A stretch of DNA of 64,000 bases from Deinococcus sp. Marseille-Q6407. Its GTDB lineage: Bacteria; Deinococcota; Deinococci; Deinococcales; Deinococcaceae. The notes under the pieces were generated by a model. That model did not search any database, had not been told where the DNA came from, and worked only from the letters and a program-made list of their open reading frames with translations. Location: the NCBI RefSeq assembly GCF_946848805.1, contig NZ_CAMPFU010000004.1, positions 248,001-312,000 on the forward strand, in the 5' to 3' direction. The translations under genes were made by a program, and so were the position numbers. How positions within the stretch are numbered: the stretch's first letter is position 1; every line of letters starts with the position of its first letter. Below are positions 51,629 to 60,796 of this stretch, in pieces.

Positions 51629-52903
51629 TTACTGGCGCAGCCGCCTGACGCTGTCCAGCGCCAGAGCGACACCAGCCAGGCCCAAAGCAGCCCGTACCCA
51701 GGGTGCTCTGGCCTGCCGAACGGCGCGGCGCTTTTCCCAGGCTTCAGCATAGAAATCGTCCCACAGAGACCAGAGCTTTTCCTGGGCAAAGTTCTCGGTG
51801 ACCCAGGCCTGGGAGTGCTGCCCCAGCCGGTCGCGCAAGGGCTGGTCGGTCAGCAATTGCACCAGAGCGTCGGCAAGTGCCGGCACGTCGCCGGCCGGCA
51901 CCTGCAAGCAGGTCACACCCGGCACTCCCGCGTCCCGGACACCAGAAGCGTCGCTGATGACACTGGGCACCCCGTAAGCGCCGGCCTCCAGCACGACCAT
52001 ACCCAACCCCTCGTGCCGGCTGGGCAGGGTATGGACCGTCATCAGCGGATAGAGCCGGCTCATGTCGGCTTCGAATTCCACTTGAATCAGCCCCGGCGCT
52101 TCTTGAAAAGCGCGCAGAGCTTCTTCCGAGAGAGGGTTGGCCGGATCCGGCACGCCCACCAGCAGCAGCCGGGCTTCCGGAACCCGCGCATGAACCTGCG
52201 GCCAGGCCAGCAGTAGTTCCTCGGTGCCCTTCTGGGGGGCCATACGGGCCACAAATCCCACCACCGGCGTGCCTACCGGCAGCCCCAGTTCCTGACGGGC
52301 CGCAGCCACGGCAGCCGGGTCGGGATGGGCATAGCGCTCCACCGGGATTCCGGCGGGGCTGCCGGCGCCCAGCACCCGGATTTTGGACGCCGGAACCAAG
52401 CCCAGGACCACCGCCTCGTCGCGGTTTGAAGGGCTGACACACAGCACCTCGTGGGCGCAGGCGACCGTCAGACGCTCCATCAGCAACAGCACCGGGCGCA
52501 GCAGCGCCAGCCGGCCAGTGGCCGCCGTTTCACTGCGCAGGCCGTGGATAAAGTACACCCGCAGCGGCACACCCAGAACAACCCCCACCAGGCCGCCCAG
52601 CAGCCCGGCTTTGGGCGTGGAAAAGTTGATCACGTCGGGCCGCACCTGCGCCGCCGTGCGCAGCAGCGCCAGCAGCGCCAGCAGGTCACGGCGCGGCGAG
52701 ATGGCCCGGGCAAAAGCCACCGCATGATGGGTGGCGCCGCTGGCTGCGACAGTCCGCTGGACCTGTTCAGCCGGCTGGGCTGGAGTCACGAAATGGACAT
52801 CCCAGCCCTGGCGGCGCAAGTGGCCGAACTGCTCGGAGAAAAAGGCCAGCGAGGCGATGGCAGTGGTGGTGGTGTACAGGATGGTCTGGGGAGAATCTCT
52901 CAT
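51629..52903 (-). CDS. GT4 glycosyltransferase 1
   Basis: Protein of 424 residues with two Rossmann lobes. The C-terminal lobe has VVGFVARMAPQKGTEELLLAW and the donor-site motif SRHEGLGMVVLEAGAYGVPSV (E-x7-E type). The last 20 residues (WVRAALGLAGVALALDSV) form an amphipathic or membrane helix. It probably adds a sugar to lipid-linked repeat units. ATG 52903 overlaps the previous gene's stop (ATGA). It is the last gene of the five-gene minus-strand operon that begins with the flippase. Confidence 0.87.
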   Translation of the reverse strand: MRDSPQTILYTTTTAIASLAFFSEQFGHLRRQGWDVHFVTPAQPAEQVQRTVAASGATHHAVAFARAISPRRDLLALLALLRTAAQVRPDVINFSTPKAGLLGGLVGVVLGVPLRVYFIHGLRSETAATGRLALLRPVLLLMERLTVACAHEVLCVSPSNRDEAVVLGLVPASKIRVLGAGSPAGIPVERYAHPDPAAVAAARQELGLPVGTPVVGFVARMAPQKGTEELLLAWPQVHARVPEARLLLVGVPDPANPLSEEALRAFQEAPGLIQVEFEADMSRLYPLMTVHTLPSRHEGLGMVVLEAGAYGVPSVISDASGVRDAGVPGVTCLQVPAGDVPALADALVQLLTDQPLRDRLGQHSQAWVTENFAQEKLWSLWDDFYAEAWEKRRAVRQARAPWVRAALGLAGVALALDSVRRLRQ

Positions 52904-54084
52904 GGTCTTTCCTTCCGGGTCGCCTGTGAGCGCACCACGCGCTGAAAGGCAGTGCGCTCCCTGTCCAGAACGTCGTCAGCGTACCCGCGTGCCAGCGCCA
53001 GGTTACGGGCACTGGCCGCGCTGAGGGCCGCTGGATCGGCTGCCAGCCGGCCCCAGACATCTGCCAGTGCCTGTGCGTTGTCCGGGGGTACCAGATATTC
53101 GGGCGGCAGCAGCTCAGGAATGCCGCCGACCGCCGAGCCGATGGCCGGCAGAGCCTGAGCCTGAGCCTCCAGCAAAGCGCGCGGCAGGCCCTCGGTCCGC
53201 GACGGAATCAGAAACAGCTCGGCGGCCGCCAGGTCGGCACGCACGGCCTGCGGGGTACTGCGTTGCCCAGCAAATTCGACTGCCGCAGCCACGCCCGCCT
53301 GCTCAGCCTGCGCTTCCAAGGCTGAGCGCAGAGGCCCGTCCCCGACAATGCGCAGCCGGACATTCTGCCCCCGGCGCCGCAGCAGAGCCAGCGCCCCAAT
53401 GGCAACGTCCACCGCTTTGTGCGGCTGCTCCAGACTGCCTACCAGCACCGCCAATGGGCCCGGGCCGCTATAAGCCCGGGGAGCTTCCCGGAACGCTTCA
53501 GGAGGCAAGTGAACGTCTGACACGCCAAAGGAAGGCACCCTACGGCGCGGAGGGTAGCGGCGCTGCAACGCTTCTCTGGTCACGTACTGCACAGCGCCGG
53601 CTTGGCGGCATTGCCGCTGCGTCAGCCCCGTCAACACCACCCGGAACAGCGGCCGCAGGGGATGCTGGGTGCCCGCCGGGCCGTAGCCCATATAGGGATC
53701 ATTGATGACCTCAGCAGCAAAAGGGCGGTGCTGGGCCTGCCGCAGGGCAGCGGCCAGATGTCCCAGCAGGCCCGAGAGCCGCACGATGACGGCATCTTCA
53801 GGCTCAATGCCGCGCTGCAGGGTCCGCACCACAGCCGGCAAGCGCCGCAGCAGGCCTACTGGCCCCTGGTAAGAGGGAACATGCAGCACCGTGACCCCCG
53901 GAGCGTCCACCCGGCGGTAGCCCGGCGGCACTGCGGACACCAGCTGCGAGCGGCCCACCACCTGCACTTCCTCGAAAGTCGCCAGGTAGCGCTGCCAGTG
54001 TGCTGCGGTAGCGTGGCCGTTGTCATAGGTGGCACCGTCAGGCGTATGCAGGAAGCGCTGTTCCAGAACGATAGAAACACGCAA
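52900..54084 (-). CDS. GT4 glycosyltransferase 2
   Basis: Protein of 394 residues. The N-terminal lobe begins MRVSIVLEQRFLHTPDGATYDNG; the donor lobe has LAVLVGSLEQPHKAVDVAIGALALL and LIPSRTEGLPRALLEAQAQALPAIGSAVGGIPELL, the canonical GT-B E-x7-E element. Sugar specificity cannot be read from sequence. The start is only 4 bp from the end of the polymerase gene, and the stop overlaps the next gene. Confidence 0.88.
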   Translation of the reverse strand: MRVSIVLEQRFLHTPDGATYDNGHATAAHWQRYLATFEEVQVVGRSQLVSAVPPGYRRVDAPGVTVLHVPSYQGPVGLLRRLPAVVRTLQRGIEPEDAVIVRLSGLLGHLAAALRQAQHRPFAAEVINDPYMGYGPAGTQHPLRPLFRVVLTGLTQRQCRQAGAVQYVTREALQRRYPPRRRVPSFGVSDVHLPPEAFREAPRAYSGPGPLAVLVGSLEQPHKAVDVAIGALALLRRRGQNVRLRIVGDGPLRSALEAQAEQAGVAAAVEFAGQRSTPQAVRADLAAAELFLIPSRTEGLPRALLEAQAQALPAIGSAVGGIPELLPPEYLVPPDNAQALADVWGRLAADPAALSAASARNLALARGYADDVLDRERTAFQRVVRSQATRKERP

Positions 54085-54087
54085 GAT

Positions 54088-55440
54088 TTATTTCCTTCTT
54101 TCTACTATAGGCGGCTGGAATCTGGAAGCGGAAAAGCCGCTCGCAGGAGCTTCAGGCGTCAGGGCCACCACCATGGCCAGGGCCAGCAGCGGCAGGAACG
54201 ACCCGAAAGCCGAGTTGGGATAGAGGGTCTCGGTGGCGAAGGTCGTGGCCCATAGACCGATCAGCACATTCAGGCCAATGCCAGCGCGGCGGCTTCGCAG
54301 CGCATACAGGCGTGTCATCAGCTTCCAGAACAGCATAACCATGACGGTCAGGCCCGCCAGACCGGTCTCGTAAAGGACCTGTAGAACCATCATGTGAGCG
54401 TTGGAGCCGTTGTTGGCAATGCCGGAGCCCAGCCCACTGCCCAGCAGCAGCCGGACCGGATCGGCCATCAGGTTCCGGAGATAGGTCTGCCAGATTTCAC
54501 CGCGCCCGGCCAGGTTCTCGGTGTTGCCAGCCTGCAGAATGGTGGCCTGCCGCGCCACCAGGCTATCGAGCTGATCTTGCAGGTAAGGCGCAGCCAGCAG
54601 GCCAGCCACCCCGGCCAGCAAGATCAGCAGGGTGGAGCGCAGCGGCATCCGCAGGCTTTCCAGCAGCATGAACAACAGCGCTCCCACCAGGCCCGCCCGC
54701 GCCCCCGACAGAAAACAGGCCACCACGATGCCCAGCAGTACCCAGGTGTTGGCTTTGGCGGGGCGCAGCATCATCAGCAGAGCGCCCTGCAGCAGTACCA
54801 TCGCCGCCACATGCGCGTGGTTGTAGCCTACGGTGCCCAGGCCGCGCTCATGATGCAGGTAATACGATTCCCACGGCCCGGAAACCCCCAGGCCGCGCGG
54901 CAGCAGCTGCCCTAAAGTCTGGGGAATGGCCGGCGAAAAATAGGTCCAGATGACCGTCAGGGCCATCACCACAAAGCCGAAACGGGCAGCCCGCTCCCAA
55001 CCGGCCAGGACCCCAGCCGACAGCGGCAGCCGGGCCGCCGCCCAGAACACCCCCAGCAGCTGCAGCAGCTTGAACAGCTGAAAGACCCCGAAAGGAATGG
55101 CCACGTCCAGCCGGCCGTCTCCCATCACGAACAGCAAGAGCAGCGAACCGGCCGCCAGAGCAGTGACGGCAGCCAGACTGCGGGCCAGTGGGCGCAGGTC
55201 CGGCCGTAGAGGAGCGCGGTAGAGTACGGCGCCCAGCAGCAGCAACCACAACACCAGGTCGGCCAGAGTGGGCCAGAGTGCCCAGGGACCCACGCCTAGC
55301 ACAGGCAGGCCAAACCCCTGCACGGCGATAAACACGCCCAGCAGCCAGGTGACCGCCCGCTCCAGAGTCGGCGCCCAGCTTTGGTTCGTTCTCGTTCCCG
55401 GTGCCGGCAGGGACGCTGCGCCAGTCCAGCGCAGACTCAC
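54088..55440 (-). CDS. Wzy-like polymerase / O-antigen ligase family
   Basis: Protein of 450 residues with 10-12 membrane segments. A large periplasmic loop (about residues 290-345) has AGRGEIWQTYLRNLMADPVRLLLGSGLGSG and NAHMMVLQVLYETGLAGL, the Wzy_C region in which the Arg residues and the H-N pair are typical. GTG 55440 overlaps the previous stop. As the only such gene here it is the likely polymerase of the exopolysaccharide repeat. Confidence 0.85.
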   Translation of the reverse strand: MSLRWTGAASLPAPGTRTNQSWAPTLERAVTWLLGVFIAVQGFGLPVLGVGPWALWPTLADLVLWLLLLGAVLYRAPLRPDLRPLARSLAAVTALAAGSLLLLFVMGDGRLDVAIPFGVFQLFKLLQLLGVFWAAARLPLSAGVLAGWERAARFGFVVMALTVIWTYFSPAIPQTLGQLLPRGLGVSGPWESYYLHHERGLGTVGYNHAHVAAMVLLQGALLMMLRPAKANTWVLLGIVVACFLSGARAGLVGALLFMLLESLRMPLRSTLLILLAGVAGLLAAPYLQDQLDSLVARQATILQAGNTENLAGRGEIWQTYLRNLMADPVRLLLGSGLGSGIANNGSNAHMMVLQVLYETGLAGLTVMVMLFWKLMTRLYALRSRRAGIGLNVLIGLWATTFATETLYPNSAFGSFLPLLALAMVVALTPEAPASGFSASRFQPPIVERRK

Positions 55441-56594
55441 GGCTGTTCCCCGCGCCCGGCCCGCAGGTAGAAGTCGGTCAGCTCACGGACCCCTTCTGAA
55501 ATGTCAAACCCCATCCTGGGTGGGGCATGCCGGCCGTGCGCGAGGGCGTCCGCGACCGCGTCGGCCCAGACGACCGGCCCATCGCTGAGCGGCAGCCTTG
55601 CCACATCAATAAAGGGGAAACGGACGTCGTCGGAGGTAATCGGCACGCCGGTGGACACCACGCAGGGCAGCCCGGCGGCCTGAGCCTCAATAAAGGCCAG
55701 ACAGAGGCCCTCAAAATGCGAGGGCAAGACGAAAGCGTCCATCAGCCACAGCAGATCAGCCACGTCGGCGCGGGACCCCAGCAGCCTGACCCACTCGCTG
55801 AGGCCCAGCTGCTCGGCGCGCTTTTCGATGGCCGGGCGTTCGGCGCCTTCTCCGATCAACAGTACGTAAGCTGGGCCATGCCGCCGGTGATACTCAGCCA
55901 GCACGTCCAGCAAAAACAGGTGGTTCTTCTCAGGCCGCAGCTGCGCCACACAGCCGAGCACCTGCGCCGGCCGCAGCTGGAGCTGCTGGCGCAACTCGTC
56001 AGTGGGCCGTGGCGTCTGCAGAGCGGTCAGGTCAACACCCAGGTTGATGATCTGCACTCCCTGGGCACGCCAGTCGGGGCCAAACAGCGCATTCGCGGCC
56101 GCCTGGCTGACCGCCGTGCGGTGGGTAACCGAGTTCTGCAATGCACTTTGTGTTAGGCGCAGGTAGATGGCCCGCGCCCCACGCGCCTGACGGTCGATCT
56201 GCGCCGTGTCGTTATGGCTGGTCGCTACCCGCGCCGGCACCCCGGCCAGCCGCGCCACCCACAGCAGCAGCCCACCGAAATGGTGGATATGGCTGTGCAC
56301 GATGTCATAAGGCCCGTAAGTCCGCAGCACACGGCGGTAGGCCCGCAAAAATTGCGGGAGCTGGCCGGTAGGCGGCAAATGAAAGATCCGGGCGCCCCGG
56401 GCCCGCAGCTCGGCCTCGTACTCGCCGGTATGCGGCTCGGGGCTGGCAATCAGAATGTCCATCTGCACCTGGGCAGGATCGGCGCGGCGAAATACGTTGA
56501 CCAGCCAGGTTTCGATGCCACCACGGTCCAGGTTGCCAGTCAGGTGCAGCACGCGGACCGGGGGCTGGGAAGAGGGTGAAGCAGCGGGGTTCAT
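55437..56594 (-). CDS. GT4 glycosyltransferase 3
   Basis: Protein of 385 residues of the CapM/EpsF-like GT4 group: RVLHLTGNLDRGGIETWLVNVFR, HSHIHHFGGLLLWVARLAGVP, LGCVAQLRPEKNHLFLLDVLAEY and PSHFEGLCLAFIEAQAAGLPCVVS. In contrast to the others it has the acceptor-side Gly-Gly-x-Glu loop near the start. TGATG overlap with the flippase gene indicates translational coupling. Confidence 0.9.
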   Translation of the reverse strand: MNPAASPSSQPPVRVLHLTGNLDRGGIETWLVNVFRRADPAQVQMDILIASPEPHTGEYEAELRARGARIFHLPPTGQLPQFLRAYRRVLRTYGPYDIVHSHIHHFGGLLLWVARLAGVPARVATSHNDTAQIDRQARGARAIYLRLTQSALQNSVTHRTAVSQAAANALFGPDWRAQGVQIINLGVDLTALQTPRPTDELRQQLQLRPAQVLGCVAQLRPEKNHLFLLDVLAEYHRRHGPAYVLLIGEGAERPAIEKRAEQLGLSEWVRLLGSRADVADLLWLMDAFVLPSHFEGLCLAFIEAQAAGLPCVVSTGVPITSDDVRFPFIDVARLPLSDGPVVWADAVADALAHGRHAPPRMGFDISEGVRELTDFYLRAGRGEQP

Positions 56595-57898
56595 CAGGGA
56601 GCTCCAGGGAAAGGGTCAGGAGGGGCGGGGGAAACGGCCGGCTCAGGAAGGTCTCTGAGGGCCTGCCTTACGATAAGCCAACTGCCGGCCAGTTGCGTGA
56701 AAGCACCGATCAGGCTGGCCGTTGCGGCGCCCAGCAAGCCCTGGCGGGGAATAAACCACCAGCAGGCCAGGGCCAGCACCACTGTAACGGCGGCAAACAG
56801 TGGCAGCTGTTCCTTGAACCGCCGGGCTGCTGTGACGGCGAACCCCAGTGAAGAGGCCAGATACCCGGCCGCACCGGCCAGGTTCAGCCAGAAGAAGGCC
56901 CGGTGCTGCGCGGCGTACTCGGCGCCGTATAGCAGCGCGAGTAGGGGCTGACCACCCAGGGCGCTGAGCGCGGTCAGCGCCAGGCCCGCGCCCCCCGCAC
57001 CTGCCATCAGCAACAGGGTCAGTCGCAGGAAACCGGCGCGGTCACCACGGGCAAACACCTGCGAGAGACGGGTGGTCAGGGCGGTACCTAGCGCCACCAC
57101 AAAGACGCTGCCCGCCACCGAGACATAACTCAGTGCCGCGTAGATGCCCAGCGCTTCACCGCCCAATTGCCGTTCCACAATCAGCCGCGGCAAGTTGGTC
57201 CCCAGTGACACCAGCGCAATGACCAGCCCCAGCGGCAGCGCCAGCCGCAGCAGCGCAGCGTTTGGTTTGCCGGCCCACCAACGGCCCGGGGCCAGCCGGC
57301 GCGCCCGCGGCAGGTCGAACAGCAGCAGGGTGCCCAAACCCGCTGCGGCGACGCCCATGGTCGCCAGAGTCAGCTGGCCGGTCAGGAGATAGATCAGACT
57401 CAGCAGGGCCAGCCCCGCCAGGCCGCGCAGCAAGGTAGACTGCGCAATCCAGTCCAGGCGCTCGCGCTGCTGCATCAGACCGTAAATCAGGTCGCTGCCG
57501 CCTTCCAGGGCCTTGGCCACACCCAGCCACCAGACCGGGCCACTGGCCTGCGGATACAGCAGGGCCAGCGCTGCAGTCAGCCCCAGCCCCAGCCCCATGC
57601 TGGGCAGGCGCACCGTGGCGTAATCGCGGAACCCGAACTCTCCGCGTGCGTCGGTGGCCTGCACTGCCCGCAATTGCAGGCCCAGCAGCAGGAACAGAGG
57701 CGCCGTCAGCGCCAGGCCCAGCGAGTAACGTCCCACATCTTCGGTACCGCCGCTGCGCGCCAGGACAATCACCATCAGCCACTGAGCCGCCGAATAGACG
57801 CCCTGGCCCAGCACAGTCCAGAGCATGCCGGACCGCAGGCCAGGCGGCGGAGCGGCCGGCGCAGGATCCGGAGAAGTGGCAGGAGAGTCGGGGGTCAT
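56594..57898 (-). CDS. Wzx-like polysaccharide flippase
   Basis: Protein of 434 residues with 12 or so membrane segments, of the MOP/Wzx superfamily. The first span is MLWTVLGQGVYSAAQWLMVIVLAR and the central region ALPLGLVIALVSLGTNLPRLIVERQLG is typical of Wzx proteins. It flips lipid-linked repeat units to the outer face. The start at 57898 has GGAGA upstream. A -10-like TATGCT lies just before on the minus strand. It is the first gene of the operon and is divergent from the LCP gene. Confidence 0.88.
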   Translation of the reverse strand: MTPDSPATSPDPAPAAPPPGLRSGMLWTVLGQGVYSAAQWLMVIVLARSGGTEDVGRYSLGLALTAPLFLLLGLQLRAVQATDARGEFGFRDYATVRLPSMGLGLGLTAALALLYPQASGPVWWLGVAKALEGGSDLIYGLMQQRERLDWIAQSTLLRGLAGLALLSLIYLLTGQLTLATMGVAAAGLGTLLLFDLPRARRLAPGRWWAGKPNAALLRLALPLGLVIALVSLGTNLPRLIVERQLGGEALGIYAALSYVSVAGSVFVVALGTALTTRLSQVFARGDRAGFLRLTLLLMAGAGGAGLALTALSALGGQPLLALLYGAEYAAQHRAFFWLNLAGAAGYLASSLGFAVTAARRFKEQLPLFAAVTVVLALACWWFIPRQGLLGAATASLIGAFTQLAGSWLIVRQALRDLPEPAVSPAPPDPFPGAP

Positions 57899-57973
57899 CG
57901 GCAGAGGTCTCCCCACAGCATAACCTGCGTCCTGCAGTCAGAACTGTCCGGGCAGCCGGGAACAGCCCCACGG

Positions 57974-57979
57974 TATACT
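57974..57979 (+). promoter_or_regulatory. TANNNT -10 box, leaderless LCP gene
   Basis: TATACT lies 6 nt before ATG 57986, so the transcript would have at most a few leader bases. Confidence 0.6.
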
Positions 57980-57985
57980 CGGCAG

Positions 57986-59263
57986 ATGAGGCGCGGATGG
58001 TGGTGGCTGTGGACGGTGCTCCTGCTGGCGCTGGCCGCCGGGCTGCTGCTCTACCAGCGCCAGCAGGAGGTCAGCCGGCTGGGCCAAAGTGTCTACTACG
58101 AGCTGGAAGGCGACAGCTTCCCTCCCCTTCCGGGCGTGCTGGACGACCCGGTATTCGCTCAGTTGCCCCCGCCGCCCCCTGACCGGCCGGTGTCGTGGGG
58201 ACGTTACCGGCCGGCGCCGGCCAGCCAGACAACGCCAGCCAGCGGCAATAGGCCGGAGTCCAGAGCTGCCGTGGCCTCCTCCAAGGCTTCCAGCGCTGAG
58301 ACCAAGGACAGCCCACAGCCGCATGGGGAGCTACCAGCGGCCGGGACGAGCAACATAAATTCAGCGCAACCGGCAACAGCAGCGGCCTCAGCTGCCCAGA
58401 GCGCGGCACGGACGCCTAGAGATACAGGATCGGTTCAGCGTCCTCAGACCAGTGCGGCAGAGACTGAGCGGGCAGTGTCAGGGCAGGCACCTGCCGGCCC
58501 CGCGCCGGCCGCCGGGGTCGCACCGACCGACTTTACCCAGCGCCTTCAGACCAACGTCAAGCTGCACATCCTGCTGATGGGCAACGACCAGCCACAACTG
58601 GGCAGTGGCCGGGCCGATGTGCTGGTGGTCCTGACCTTTGACCCGGTGGCCCAGCAACTGACCTTTCTGAGCATTCCCCGCGACACCCGGGTGCAGATTC
58701 CAGAGCATGAGGTGAGCAAGATCAATGCGGCCTACGCTCTGGGCGGCCCCACCCTGCAAACTCTGGCAGTGGAACACTTTCTGGGTATACCGATGGATAA
58801 ATTCGTGGAAGTCAGCATGGACGGGTTCAAACGGGCCATTGATCTGGTCGGCGGGGTGCAGGTCAATCCGCCTTTCGCCTTTGAACTCGACGGTCAGCAG
58901 TTCACTCCGGGGCCGGTCAGGCTCAATGGAGAGCAGGCCCTGGCCTACACCCGGATGCGCAAGCAAGACCCCCGGGGAGACCTGGGCCGCAATCAGCGGC
59001 AGCAGGAGGTGATCCGCAGCCTGATGACGGCCCTGGGAAGCCGCTCGCCCGAGGAACTTCAGGCCCTGTTGCCGCAGCTGCAGTCTCAGGTTCGCACCAA
59101 CTTCTCACCTTCGGAAGTCGTGGCACTGCGCCGTACCCAGGCCTATGCCCTGCAGCACCAAAGTACCCTGAAGCCAGCCGGAGAAAACCGCAGAATTGAG
59201 GGGCTATGGTACTACCTGGTGTCTGATCAGGAGCGGCAGCGGCTGCACCTGCTGCTGCGCTGA
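57986..59263 (+). CDS. LytR-CpsA-Psr family envelope ligase
   Basis: Protein of 425 residues. One N-terminal membrane anchor (residues 5-21), a Pro/Ala/Ser-rich linker of about 130 residues, then the LCP domain (about 190-390): HILLMGNDQPQLGSGRADVL, LSIPRDTRVQIPEH with the polyprenyl-phosphate-binding Arg, KINAAYALGGP and RMRKQDPRGDLGRNQRQQEVI. LCP enzymes attach lipid-linked polymers to the cell wall or release them. This suits the next step after the Wzx/Wzy system on the other strand. Confidence 0.9.
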   Translation: MRRGWWWLWTVLLLALAAGLLLYQRQQEVSRLGQSVYYELEGDSFPPLPGVLDDPVFAQLPPPPPDRPVSWGRYRPAPASQTTPASGNRPESRAAVASSKASSAETKDSPQPHGELPAAGTSNINSAQPATAAASAAQSAARTPRDTGSVQRPQTSAAETERAVSGQAPAGPAPAAGVAPTDFTQRLQTNVKLHILLMGNDQPQLGSGRADVLVVLTFDPVAQQLTFLSIPRDTRVQIPEHEVSKINAAYALGGPTLQTLAVEHFLGIPMDKFVEVSMDGFKRAIDLVGGVQVNPPFAFELDGQQFTPGPVRLNGEQALAYTRMRKQDPRGDLGRNQRQQEVIRSLMTALGSRSPEELQALLPQLQSQVRTNFSPSEVVALRRTQAYALQHQSTLKPAGENRRIEGLWYYLVSDQERQRLHLLLR

Positions 59264-59332
59264 GGTGAGGTTCAGTGGGCCGACTCAGGCCAGATGAGGA
59301 AGAGGCCGGGCGCAGGTCTCATGCTGGTGCCT

Positions 59333-59338
59333 TACAGT
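59333..59338 (+). promoter_or_regulatory. TANNNT -10 box before lipoprotein gene
   Basis: TACAGT lies 6 nt before ATG 59345 and supports that start over the in-frame ATGs at 59294 and 59321. Confidence 0.5.
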
Positions 59339-59344
59339 CCTGAA

Positions 59345-60559
59345 ATGTCACTGCTTTTCCGCCACGCGGCTCCTGCCCGGCTGCCGGTCCTGGCTTCCCT
59401 GCTGATAGCAGGGCTAAGCAGCTGCCAGATGCTGCAGCCGGCCGCAACAGACCCGGGCGGGACCGCCTTGCTGGCACCCGACACCCAGCTGCAGGAGGCT
59501 GCCGCCACCACCATTACCCACCGCGCCGACGGCACAGTACTGGTCAATGGCCACTCCTTTTTCCCGTTCGGCTTTTACCATGTCTCCTGGGCCTGGCAGG
59601 GCACGCCGCAGCGCCGCGCCCAGGACATCCAGCGACTCGCGCAGTCCGGCTTCAACCTGATCGTGACCGAGCCGGTCGACGACCAGGACAGCGCCAGCTT
59701 TGCAGGAGTGCTGGATCAAGCCCAGCAGGCCGGCATCTTCGTGATTCCTTATGGGCTTTCGCCCGAAACTCAGCAGAGCATCGGGCACCATCCGGCCCTG
59801 CTGGGCTTCAAGGTGGCCGATGACGTCACCACACCGCTGGCAGCGCAGCAGGCGGCCGGGCGCAGCGAGCAGCTGAGGGCCCTTAACCCTGAAAAGCTGA
59901 CTTATCTCAGCCTGGCAGTGGGACAGGAAAAACCGGACCCCGCCCTTTTCCGTACCGCCGACCTGATTGGCAACCAGAGCTATCCTATCGGTAACGACGA
60001 CATCAGCGTCACCTACCGGACCATGCATAGCGCTGTCGAGAGCGCACTGGCCCAGGGCCGTGTGCCCATTGCCAACCTGCAGAGTTCCTTCTGGGGCACC
60101 GCCAAGCCCACCCCCGACGAGGTCCGCAACATGACCTATCAGGCGCTGCTGGCCGGCGCCAAGGGCGTGGTGTATTACGCTTACCGCGCCACCGAGAGTG
60201 ATCTGGACGGCGAGCCGTTCCTGTGGCGCGGGTTTCAGCAGCTGTCACAGGAAGTGGCGCAGCTCTCTCCCCTGTTGCTGGACGGCGAACTGCTGCCACT
60301 CAGCCATGAAGCCGACATTACCCAGGCGCCCCTGACTGCTTACCTGCGCGGCCGGGACGCCAGCAGTCAGGAGCAGGGCTACCTGATCGCGGTCAACACC
60401 AACCGCCGCCAAACGCAGACGGTGCAGCTCCAGCTTCCAGAGACACCTACCCGCTGGGACACCGTCGGCAGCGTCATAACGGCCACGCTGGAACACAGCG
60501 GTGAGGCGGTTACCGGCACCCTGGCCCCTTTACAGGTCACGGTTGTGCGGATGCGCTGA
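59345..60559 (+). CDS. Glycosidase-like lipoprotein A
   Basis: Protein of 404 residues. Lipoprotein-type signal (LLIAGLSSC) then a TIM-barrel-like domain with FFPFGFYHVSWAWQG, HHPALLGFKVADDVTTP, ADLIGNQSYPIGNDD and GAKGVVYYAYRA. A C-terminal beta-rich part follows. The layout resembles barrel glycoside hydrolases, and the D-D pair in VADD and acidic residues after strand ends could be catalytic; I cannot assign a family. It shares clear blocks with the lipoprotein at 60797. Located downstream of the LCP gene, it may trim or process exopolysaccharide. Confidence 0.7.
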   Translation: MSLLFRHAAPARLPVLASLLIAGLSSCQMLQPAATDPGGTALLAPDTQLQEAAATTITHRADGTVLVNGHSFFPFGFYHVSWAWQGTPQRRAQDIQRLAQSGFNLIVTEPVDDQDSASFAGVLDQAQQAGIFVIPYGLSPETQQSIGHHPALLGFKVADDVTTPLAAQQAAGRSEQLRALNPEKLTYLSLAVGQEKPDPALFRTADLIGNQSYPIGNDDISVTYRTMHSAVESALAQGRVPIANLQSSFWGTAKPTPDEVRNMTYQALLAGAKGVVYYAYRATESDLDGEPFLWRGFQQLSQEVAQLSPLLLDGELLPLSHEADITQAPLTAYLRGRDASSQEQGYLIAVNTNRRQTQTVQLQLPETPTRWDTVGSVITATLEHSGEAVTGTLAPLQVTVVRMR

Positions 60560-60709
60560 GTCAGTTCCGCCGCATCCGCCAGAGCTGACACATCGATTTT
60601 GTATGAAAACGGTTATTTATAAACCCTTATGCTAGGCGGTAGTTCAGAGCAGCTTCTGCTATAAGCCGGCGGCCGCCAGCACACCTCATCCTGCTCTCTT
60701 TCACTTCTC

Positions 60710-60790
60710 GATAACGGCAAACCCTCTGTGAGGAGGGGACGCAAAGCCTACGGGACTTCAGCCTTGAAGTCGGCCGGGCCACCGAAGGAA
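60710..60790 (+). promoter_or_regulatory. Cyclic-di-GMP-I (GEMM-I) riboswitch
   Basis: Hallmark GEMM-I elements appear in order: GGCAAACC (60716-60723), a short hairpin (CCTCTGTGAGG), the conserved GGGACGCAAAGCC block (60736-60748), a variable hairpin GACTTCA-gcct-TGAAGTC (60754-60771), and the closing GGCCGGGCCACCGAAGG (60772-60788). The 3' end of the aptamer runs into the ribosome-binding site GAAGGAAG of the lipoprotein gene, whose ATG is at 60797. Ligand binding could therefore control translation. Whether it is an on or off switch cannot be read from the sequence. Confidence 0.85.
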
Positions 60791-60796
60791 GTCATC